Positions 10,264 through 18,900 of a stretch of DNA of 64,000 nucleotides are shown piece after piece; position 1 is the stretch's first letter, and each line of letters opens with the position of its first letter. The stretch spans positions 81,731 to 145,730 of the forward strand of contig JABIFG010000118.1 in assembly GCA_018650795.1 (NCBI GenBank). The letters are read 5' to 3'. The position numbers and the translations under genes were made by a program. The notes below the pieces were generated by a model that searched no databases, was not told the origin of the DNA, and was given only the letters and a program-made list of their open reading frames with translations. This DNA is from Fidelibacterota bacterium (GTDB taxonomy: Bacteria > Fidelibacterota > UBA8477 > JABMPR01).

Positions 10264-10288
10264 TTCGCAGAAAATAAAGCATAATTAG

Positions 10289-10969
10289 ATGACTAATATT
10301 CAACAACTCAATATAAACGGTAGAAAAATCCTTCAGCGTTCCGCTGCTGAATCATCTAATTCAAAAGGGACACTAGTCATCCTACATGGGTATGGAGCAG
10401 ATGAATATGATCTCATGGGTCTGGCACCATATTTTGACCCTAACCTCCACATCCTAAGTATTCGTGGTCCTGGAACAGTCATGTATGGTGGTGCATCCTG
10501 GTTTGATATTGATATGAATGCTGATGGTAGTCTCAGGTTCAATATTGAGCAAGCTTTGGAAAGTGCAGATGGCGTTATCCAACTGGTCAAGGATCTACAG
10601 GAACAGGGTATCATACCCGACCATAAAATTATTTTGGCAGGCTTTAGTCAGGGGGCAACTATTTCACAGCTGATTACCCTGAAACAGCCCGAATTAATTA
10701 AGGCTTTACTGGTCATGAGTGGTCGTTTGACTGATCAGGTTGAGCAATTACTTGAAAATATTTCAAGCCTGTCTGGCTTACCTGTATTTGCCGGACACGG
10801 AATCCATGACAATGTGATCCCCATTGTTTTTGGTCGCGAGATAGTCACTTTCTGGGAAAAGTTGCCTGTTGAGTTTGAACATCACGAATATCCCATGGGG
10901 CATGAAATATCCCAGACAGAGCTGGAACATATTCAGGGGTGGTTGGAAAGCGTTTTGTCAGGGGTATAA
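10289..10969 (+). CDS. Phospholipase/carboxylesterase (alpha/beta hydrolase)
   Basis: LVILHGYGADEYDLMGLA, ILAGFSQGATIS, VFAGHGIHDNVIPI. Confidence 0.85.
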   Translation: MTNIQQLNINGRKILQRSAAESSNSKGTLVILHGYGADEYDLMGLAPYFDPNLHILSIRGPGTVMYGGASWFDIDMNADGSLRFNIEQALESADGVIQLVKDLQEQGIIPDHKIILAGFSQGATISQLITLKQPELIKALLVMSGRLTDQVEQLLENISSLSGLPVFAGHGIHDNVIPIVFGREIVTFWEKLPVEFEHHEYPMGHEISQTELEHIQGWLESVLSGV

Positions 10970-11146
10970 ATTCCTAAACTGTCTATTGGATGTATGTCGG
11001 CAGGTATTGTGTTTGATAGGTATATGTCATATCATTACTTCGATAAACCATATCACATCAATTTAGTGGTTCCTCAGAAAAAAAATAATTAGTATATATA
11101 TTGTCACCATTGCATATGTGTGGTATCTATAGTTATAGGAGAAAAG

Positions 11147-11848
11147 ATGAAATTTAAAGATATTGGCATATTACTGATTAGTGGAATTTTAATATTTTCC
11201 TGTAATGGCAAATTTGGTGGTTCAGGTGGCGGCCCACCTATAGATGTCTCAGGTAAAGTTCAGGGTGGCTATCGGCATCTTCTTGTGGATATGAATAGCG
11301 ATTCAACAAAGCTGGTGGTCTATCGTGGCGACTATGTAAAGTTTTATCTTGATGATCAGGATAATGTCCAGGTAGAATATCCGCTGAACATCCCTGAATT
11401 AGGTGTGAGTGTTGTGCTTCAAGATAACACTTTGGATCAACCCTTCTTCAAAATGAAAACAACAGGGAGTTACCAATTTAAAATCGGTGACAAAGTAGGT
11501 ATAATCGAGGTCGTCGAGTTACGCCAATCCAATTATAGTGAATTGGGAGCGGAAGAAGCCTGGAAATTGATGTTGAAGAACCCACCTCTGCTTCTGGATG
11601 TTCGCACCAAGGGAGAATTCAGCCAGGGATACATAAAGGGAGCTGTACTGATTCCATTGCAAGAACTTCAGGCCAGATCTGGCGAATTAGAACAGTACCA
11701 GAATCAACCCATCCTGATATACTGTGCCACAGGAAATCGTAGCACTACAGCATCCAAAATTCTTTTAGATCAGGGCTATAAAGATGTGATGAATTTACGC
11801 CTTGGAATAATGGGCTGGGCTAGCAAAGGCTACAACATCCAGTTTTAA
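11147..11848 (+). CDS. Rhodanese-domain lipoprotein
   Basis: Lipobox GILIFSC; C-terminal rhodanese LLLDVRTKGEFSQGYIKGAVLIPL...ILIYCATGNRSTTASKIL. Track ORF begins at 11120. Confidence 0.85.
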   Translation: MKFKDIGILLISGILIFSCNGKFGGSGGGPPIDVSGKVQGGYRHLLVDMNSDSTKLVVYRGDYVKFYLDDQDNVQVEYPLNIPELGVSVVLQDNTLDQPFFKMKTTGSYQFKIGDKVGIIEVVELRQSNYSELGAEEAWKLMLKNPPLLLDVRTKGEFSQGYIKGAVLIPLQELQARSGELEQYQNQPILIYCATGNRSTTASKILLDQGYKDVMNLRLGIMGWASKGYNIQF

Positions 11849-11868
11849 AAAAAAAATACTTGTGGTAC

Positions 11869-11900
11869 AAAAAAAGGAGAGCATTGCTCTCCTTTTTTTA
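11869..11900. terminator. Bidirectional intrinsic terminator
   Basis: aaaaaaaggagagcattgctctccttttttt between convergent genes. Confidence 0.8.
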
Positions 11901-11919
11901 TATCAAATATGGTTTAAAA

Positions 11920-12306
11920 TTAAGAATCTAGACAGCTCTTACAGGTTCCTTCCAGCTCAAGGTTGAAAGACTCAATACGAAAGTCATGTTTTTCTGCGAA
12001 GGATTGAATTATTGATTGATCGATCATCTCCACATCATACCATTTTCCGCAAACGGAGCAGCGAAAATGATCATGTTGTCTAACATTCCCATCATAGCGC
12101 ACCATGGCCTCATCTTTGAGTTTGATAATACGTCCACTCTCAACAAGTTGATTCAAATTCCTATAAACCGTACCGAGACTAATATTAGAAATGATTTTTC
12201 TGGTTTCATTGTAGATCCAATCAGCATTGGGGTGTACCAGCGTACTCTGTACAACCTGAAGAATGGTCTCTCTTTGCTTGCTATATCTTTGTTTAATTGG
12301 TTCCAT
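11920..12306 (-). CDS. Fur-family transcriptional regulator (Fur/PerR/Zur class)
   Basis: NADWIYNETRKIISNISLGTVYRNLNQLVESGRI; HDHFRCSVCGKWYDVE; CKSC C-terminal metal-site cysteines. Confidence 0.9.
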   Translation of the reverse strand: MEPIKQRYSKQRETILQVVQSTLVHPNADWIYNETRKIISNISLGTVYRNLNQLVESGRIIKLKDEAMVRYDGNVRQHDHFRCSVCGKWYDVEMIDQSIIQSFAEKHDFRIESFNLELEGTCKSCLDS

Positions 12307-12344
12307 AGTCAGACAAAGGTAAGCGCAATATGGCCGTTTTCAAG

Positions 12345-12367
12345 ATAATAGTAATAGTTACTGTTAT
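12345..12367. promoter_or_regulatory. Palindromic operator candidate for the Fur-family regulator
   Basis: ataatagtaa-tag-ttactgttat: 9 of 10 arm positions complementary; lies 39-61 nt upstream of the regulator ATG. Confidence 0.55.
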
Positions 12368-12372
12368 GTAAG

Positions 12373-13749
12373 TCATTTAGCATGACGCTGAAGGATACGC
12401 CAGGCTGCAGGGTATTTATTTCGAATTTGACCTGTCTCAAGGACATGCATCCAGCCCAGTCCATATCCATCATGAACAATCAGGTTATATCCCGAAGGAT
12501 ATTCATTCCCTTGACTTTTATGCATATGTGCCAAGTAATCCAAGGCATCATCAGAAGATAGCTCTATAGTTTGAATATTTTTTGAAATGGATTGACTCAG
12601 CGCTAATTCAGGCGAAGGTTTCAGTTGATCATGATAGACTTTCCCCAAGTATAAACCCGAATAAGTAATTCGAAGAGATCGGCTAATTGTGAGATAATCT
12701 TCAAAGATAGTTTTTGGGATAGCGATTCGATGTCGATCTCTGGTCACAAACGTATATCTATTGGGAGAGTGTAGCCATTTCAGGTCGTCTTGCGTAGCTA
12801 ACTCAGGATATCTTTTGTGTGAGGATCTATATATGTGGGATTTTGATGATAACTGATTATCAGCTTTTTTGAAGGCTGAAATGAAGAAGCCTTCACCTCT
12901 GGTATGGTGTGGATAAAACCGATGTCCAGCATTTCCAGGACCACTTCGAATTATTCCCCATGAATCAGGAATATCCAGGGGAATGGGAATCATGCCAGAC
13001 TCCTGCTCCAGCCATTCCATATTGGCTTCATTTTCCGCCTCAGAAAATGTACAAGTACTGTATATCAGAATGCCACCCCCAGCCAGGGAGGGCACTATAT
13101 CTGCCAGGATGCGTTTTTGTCGTCTGGAGCAAAGTGTCACATTGTCCTCAGACCATTCTTGGATTGCCTTGTGATCTTTTCTTATCAATCCTTCCCCTGA
13201 GCAGGGAGCATCTACCAGAATTAGATCGAAGAATTCAGGGAGTTTTTGAAAATGTTTTGGATCACTCTGTGTAACGATGTGATTGTCACCACCCCAACGA
13301 GATAAGTTTTGACGGAGAATCTTGTTCCTCGATCCGATGATCTCATTGGCAACAAGCAGCGAGTCTGGAGTAAGAAGTGATTGGAGGTGGGTGGCTTTCC
13401 CACCTGGAGCTGCGCTAAGATCCAGAACGCGATGATCCTGGTCAAGATCAATCACCCCTGCTACAACATGGGCTAGAAACATGGACGAAGCTTCCTGGAC
13501 ATAGTAGGTACCGGCATGGAATAGGGGATCACCAGTAAATCTGGGTCGCGATTTTAAATATTTGCCATACTCTGCCCAGGGGATATCCTCAGCACTGGAG
13601 TAGTGCTTAGTCGGCTTTCCAGGATTCAATCGTATTGATGTTTGCGGTGGGTTATCCAGAGCAGCCTGAAAAAGCGCGAATTCTTCGCCAAGTTGTTTCC
13701 GAAGACGATTTTCAAGGGCTAGCGGGAGATTGATCGAGGGATGAACCAT
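12373..13749 (-). CDS. RsmB/NOP family RNA 5-methylcytosine methyltransferase (RsmF-like)
   Basis: VLDLSAAPGGKATHLQ, LILVDAPCSGEGLIRKD, LIYSTCTFSEAENE. Confidence 0.9.
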   Translation of the reverse strand: MVHPSINLPLALENRLRKQLGEEFALFQAALDNPPQTSIRLNPGKPTKHYSSAEDIPWAEYGKYLKSRPRFTGDPLFHAGTYYVQEASSMFLAHVVAGVIDLDQDHRVLDLSAAPGGKATHLQSLLTPDSLLVANEIIGSRNKILRQNLSRWGGDNHIVTQSDPKHFQKLPEFFDLILVDAPCSGEGLIRKDHKAIQEWSEDNVTLCSRRQKRILADIVPSLAGGGILIYSTCTFSEAENEANMEWLEQESGMIPIPLDIPDSWGIIRSGPGNAGHRFYPHHTRGEGFFISAFKKADNQLSSKSHIYRSSHKRYPELATQDDLKWLHSPNRYTFVTRDRHRIAIPKTIFEDYLTISRSLRITYSGLYLGKVYHDQLKPSPELALSQSISKNIQTIELSSDDALDYLAHMHKSQGNEYPSGYNLIVHDGYGLGWMHVLETGQIRNKYPAAWRILQRHAK

Positions 13750-13857
13750 TGTAGAAACTAAGAGCAGATTGATAAAAAGAAATCATTAAGGGGAATGGAA
13801 GGCAGGATTCTGTAGTTTGGTTTTAGCAATAAAAATATTTCCGCAATTACTATATGC

Positions 13858-13873
13858 AGGCACTATATTTGCA
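13858..13873 (+). promoter_or_regulatory. Sigma54-like -24/-12 element upstream of citrate synthase
   Basis: AGGCAC-TATAT-TTGCA versus consensus TGGCAC-N5-TTGCA. Confidence 0.45.
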
Positions 13874-13977
13874 GCAGTATTAGCCTAGAGTAATAATTGC
13901 CAAATAGCACCAATCCCCTGAAGAAGCAATTATTTTGAGCATCTTGTTGAGATCAAAAATATTAAGGAGTTTTGAAT

Positions 13978-15276
13978 ATGTCATTATTAAAGAAAAAATT
14001 AGAAGAGATCATTCCTCAATTTCGTGAAGAAGTTGGTGAGATTCGCAAGAATCATGGGGATAAAAAATTATGTGATGTTACTGTTGCTCAGGCATATGGG
14101 GGTATGCGTGGTGTCAAAGTGATGATTACTGAAACCTCTGCATTGGATCCAGATGAAGGTATTCGCTTCCGCGGGTATACCATCCCTGAGCTCCAGGAAA
14201 AATTACCTCACGCTGCTGAAGGGGAAGAGCCTCTACCTGAAGGATTATTCTACCTGTTAATGACTGGCGAGCTCCCGACAGATGAGAATATTGCTGAGAT
14301 TACCAAGGAATGGCAAGCAAGGGGAACCCTTCCTGCGCACGTCTATAAAGCCATCGATGCTCTTCCTAAAGATACGCATCCAATGACACAGTTCTCTGTA
14401 GGTATAGTTGCACAACAAACCGAATCTATCTTCGCCGCAGAATACCGCGAAGGTATTAATAAAGCAGATTACTGGAAGCCAGTCTACGAAGATACGATGA
14501 ACCTGCTTGCTCGTCTCCCAGCTCTGGCAGCGTATATTTATCGTCGTTCCTATAAAGATGGCAAAGTTATTCCTGCAGATCCAACACTCGACTGGGGTGG
14601 CAACTTCGCACACATGATGGGTTTTGATACAAAGATGTTTAGAGAACTTATGAGAATTTATCTAACCATTCATGCTGACCATGAAGGCGGCAACGTGTCA
14701 GCTCACACGACACATCTTGTCGGATCCACTCTCTCAGATGTTTACTATGCCTTATCTGCTGGAATGAATGGTCTGGCAGGTCCACTGCATGGTCTGGCAA
14801 ATCAAGAAGTATTGCGCTGGATTATGGACGTGAAAGATCAGCTTGGTGGTGGAGTTCCAACCATGGAAGAATTGAAGAAATTTGTCTGGGATACACTTGC
14901 GTCTGGGAATGTCGTTCCTGGTTACGGTCATGCAGTACTCCGCAAAACAGACCCCCGTTACTCAGCCCAACGCGAATTTGCTTTAAAGCATATGCCTGAT
15001 GATGAACTCTTCCAGGTCGTGAGTATGCTATATGAAGTTGTTCCACCAATCTTACTGGAACAAGGCAAAGCCAAAAACCCATGGCCAAATGTGGATGCAC
15101 ATTCTGGTGTACTGCTGGTTCACAATGGTATGCATGAATATGATTTTTATACTGTGCTATTTGGTGTATCCCGTGCAATGGGTGTACTGGCTTCCACAAT
15201 CTGGGACAGAGCTATCGGTTTACCCCTGGAACGACCAAAATCACTTACAACTGAATACATTAAATCTATTTTATAA
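13978..15276 (+). CDS. gltA: Citrate synthase, mitochondrial/eukaryote-type
   Basis: GGMRGVKVMITETSALDPDEGIRFRGYTIPE, HSDHEGGNVSAHT-like HADHEGGNVSAHTTHLVGSTLSD, GLAGPLHGLANQEVL, VVPGYGHAVLRKTDPRY. Confidence 0.93.
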   Translation: MSLLKKKLEEIIPQFREEVGEIRKNHGDKKLCDVTVAQAYGGMRGVKVMITETSALDPDEGIRFRGYTIPELQEKLPHAAEGEEPLPEGLFYLLMTGELPTDENIAEITKEWQARGTLPAHVYKAIDALPKDTHPMTQFSVGIVAQQTESIFAAEYREGINKADYWKPVYEDTMNLLARLPALAAYIYRRSYKDGKVIPADPTLDWGGNFAHMMGFDTKMFRELMRIYLTIHADHEGGNVSAHTTHLVGSTLSDVYYALSAGMNGLAGPLHGLANQEVLRWIMDVKDQLGGGVPTMEELKKFVWDTLASGNVVPGYGHAVLRKTDPRYSAQREFALKHMPDDELFQVVSMLYEVVPPILLEQGKAKNPWPNVDAHSGVLLVHNGMHEYDFYTVLFGVSRAMGVLASTIWDRAIGLPLERPKSLTTEYIKSIL

Positions 15277-15296
15277 AAGCGGGGATCAGACCGATA

Positions 15297-15326
15297 CAAA
15301 GCCCTGGGTAACACCGGGGCTTTTGC
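15297..15326 (+). terminator. Intrinsic terminator after citrate synthase
   Basis: aaagccctgggtaacaccggggcttttg. Confidence 0.65.
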
Positions 15327-15464
15327 GTTTAAGCCTAACTCTTTCGAGGAATAATCCTGTAAATATTATTAGGTTGACCACACTCTATTAATAAATTTCA
15401 CGAATAATAGTTTCTTGTTTTTACTATTAAGTTTCATGGGGGCAATTTTGGAAATTAATTACGT

Positions 15465-15917
15465 ATGCAGTTAATAGATACGCGAGTACTCATCGTTGAA
15501 GATGAGATTGTAGTCGCCAGCGAAATTAAACTACGACTTGAGGCCATGGGATTTATGGTAATCGGTATCGTGAACAATGGTCGAGATGCTATAACAGCGG
15601 CTGATGAGCATTATCCAGATGTCATTCTAATGGACATTACTCTTAAAGGGAGCATGGATGGCCTCGAAGCCACTCGCGAGATCAGCCTAAAGTCAGATAT
15701 CCCAGTCATTTTCATTACAGCCCATACTGACACTCCAACACTTGATTCAGCTCGTGAAGCCAGTTCGCACGGAATATTCACGAAACCCTTCAGTGATGAT
15801 GAATTAATGGCGGCCATTCAACAGGCAACCATTTCAAAACTGATGACGACATATCTTGAAGCCGAGGATAAAAAGAAAGACGATGCGGACAATGCGGCAG
15901 GAGAAGCCGAGGACTAA
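15465..15917 (+). CDS. Stand-alone response regulator (receiver domain)
   Basis: RVLIVEDEIVVASEI, VILMDITLKGSMDGLEATREI, PVIFITAHTD, FTKPFSDDEL; no output domain. Confidence 0.9.
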   Translation: MQLIDTRVLIVEDEIVVASEIKLRLEAMGFMVIGIVNNGRDAITAADEHYPDVILMDITLKGSMDGLEATREISLKSDIPVIFITAHTDTPTLDSAREASSHGIFTKPFSDDELMAAIQQATISKLMTTYLEAEDKKKDDADNAAGEAED

Positions 15918-15939
15918 ACCCTCATTCGTCTGTTATTTG

Positions 15940-18900
15940 TTATAAATATTTGACCAAACCCCCCTGGTCTTTTTCGATTGTAAATCCAAATTTGTAGAAA
16001 TATCCAGGATGGAGAAATCCTGTAGTAATCATCTTTTTCTTAGAATTTCTCATCCGATTTACGAATTCATTCAGTAGACCTCTACTGACACCTCCGCCTC
16101 GATGATTATCGGAGACTACAACTTTATCCATATAGACAACATCTTCCCCCTGATCAAGATAGAAAAGACCACCAATAACTCTGTTCTTCTTGTTCAATGC
16201 CACCAGGAATTTATGCTCATGAGTAAAATTGACATCCATACGCGCCTTTACGAAATGCTGTTGCAACTGGATAATTTCTTTCGGATGCATAGCCCTTCGG
16301 ATCCGGAAAGCAGTACCCTTGCTATCGTGCCTGGAGATCATAATTTCTATTTCATCCATGGCAGTTGAGCGTGTGGCAATGAGTTCGATATCTTCACTGG
16401 GTGGTAGCTCAGGGAAAGCCAAGCGTTTGAGAAAAAATGAACTATACTCATCCATTTCATTTGATCCGATATATTGACTGATCTCACTTTGGAGGGTTCC
16501 ACCATCCAAGGAAAGCTGTCGAAGGTTTCGTCCGAGGAGGGTCAGGTATTCCTTCAATTTTGCATCCGTGTCTGAGAATACCGTATTCAAAAACAACTGT
16601 ACGCGTGCATCCGGGTACTCTGGCTCACTATCCTGTATATTGTAATCCCGGTACAAGTCCTTCAAAAAGTGGGCTTTAGCATTCAGTGTGGCCCCCTGGT
16701 TGATAGAGAGCCAACGATGATAGCGACGTATGGCAAAGTAGACAGAATTAGGTTGGTAGCCATCGTCCTCAACGCTATCCAGGAATCTGAGAAGATCCTT
16801 ACGTCGAGCCGATGTAATCTTTTTGTCAGCGAGTATGCCCTTAAAGAAATCTATACTGTGTTTCTGTCCCAAGGCTTCTCTTATGGCGTGGTAAACAATT
16901 TCAGTCCCGACCTTGAGCATGAATGTTGGAAATTCTTTTTCGGTAGCCCTCACAAATAAACTTTCAAGATTCTCCATAAATTCAAGACCTGATGAAACTT
17001 CGGTAATACCGGAGATAGATACCAACCTGCCACCAACATGATAATCATGGATGGGGACCACAATCTTACCAGGGCTGGGATCCGAGATCATTTTCTTAAA
17101 TCGGGTACGTTTCCAGAAGCTTGTATAGGTTAGCACAGCGGTCCATACAAAATGAGGCCAGATATGCTCAGGGGCGGGCATCTCATCAGACGAACCTGCC
17201 CAGACTGCTTGTTTCAAATATTCTCTGACTGTCAGTCCAGAAATAAATTCTTCTGACCATAGATCTTGTTGCGGTTTATAGGATCCCAGAGTTTCAACCA
17301 GTTGATTGAATTGGTTATCAACTTCGCAGGCCATGAGCCAGAATAATTCAGTATAGATCTGTTCTGAACTCAATTCATCATTCAAGTTGAGAACAAACTT
17401 ATATCTGCCTTCAATACTCTGGATGGTTACTCGATATACAGTTTTCCCGTGAGCACTGCCAAGCAAGTTAATCCATATGCCTTGTGGAGGGATACTTCGC
17501 AGAGAAAGCTGTTTGCCCTCAAAAAATAGATAGATCGACTCATTCAGTATTGAGGTATTGATAAAGGCTGAGCTAATACGCTTACGATGCTTTGCTGGGA
17601 CTGGTTTATCAAAGAGTAAAACATCTTCCCAATCCAAAGTCTGCTCGTGGTGGATTTTGGTGGTATCTGGATCCATTTCCTGCATTGATTGTGAAAAACT
17701 ATCATTCAACGCCTCGTAGGAATTCAGGATTTGTTGTGTGATTTTACCTTTTGCGGGAAGATTGACAATAGAGCTAATCATGGCTGATCTAATGGTAGAG
17801 TAATATTGGGGGAATATTTTTGACCATGAAAAAAGAACCCCCAGAACATTTTCAAACAGAATTGATGATTCCTCAGTCCGAGATTCTTGGTATGATAACC
17901 ATTTCAGGTAATTCGATGCAAGTTTGACCTTATGAATATTGATATTTGACCAAGATGAGTTGCCAGAATTAATATTGAATAGTACTTTTCTTCCCAGCGC
18001 ATAGGTGACAATTCGTTCCAGGTCATTGGCGGGGAAGAGTGCAACCACCTGTTCCACGGCGAATTGAGCTTGAACAAGATCATCAGAACGAATGAGACGC
18101 AGGAAGGCATATCGAACAATGTGTCTGATGCTTTCACTCGAATTTGAATAAATTCGGTTCAAGAGGCGGAAAGCAGCTTGAGAAGGATGTAGACTTTGTG
18201 AGTAAACTAATAATATGACCGGTTTCAACGCTTCAATTGAGTAGTCCGAATGGTTCAGGGCTTTTTCAACTTCAGCTTCAGCTTGCTGTTTGTCCTCATC
18301 GGTAATCTCCAGATCAACCCAGGTGCCTGGAAGCAGATCAGGTCTTTTGTTGACAGGCTTTATTCTTAAATGAGCATAGTCCAGAAATTCTTCCAATTCC
18401 CGATTACCAAGACAATAAGCAGGTTGACGAATGAAATCTTCAAACTGGAGAATATTGCCTTCGAATTGATAAAAAAGTGCCCCAATACGGATTTCGTTTT
18501 CCCCGGGCTCAATTCTCAAAGAATGTCGTTTATTCCTATGCTTGAGAATTCGATCTTTTATAACCAGATCATTTTGTGTCCAACCACGCTGAAGAAATAC
18601 CCAATTTGGGATTTGGATCTCCAAGCCTTCCATAAAAAATGATTTGTATGGTCGTTCATAAAGTGACTCTACAGTGGATTTAAAATGTTCCAGAATAGCG
18701 CTACGTTTAAATGTCCCTTTTTCAGTCAGCTCACCTAAATCCTTTTTGAAGTCCCGGTCGACCTGGCGGAAATCAACAATTCTTTCAAACGGAGCTAAAA
18801 ATGAATTTACAGAATGAATGACATTACCAACATAGTCTCGAACTTTTTGTCGATCTGACCAGATGCTCTTAAGATCTTTGTGTTTCTTGTTCAGCCTGAC

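Noticed and set aside
10869-11066. 65-aa ORF overlapping the end of the carboxylesterase
   Set aside because: Out of frame with a strong CDS; composition not protein-like.
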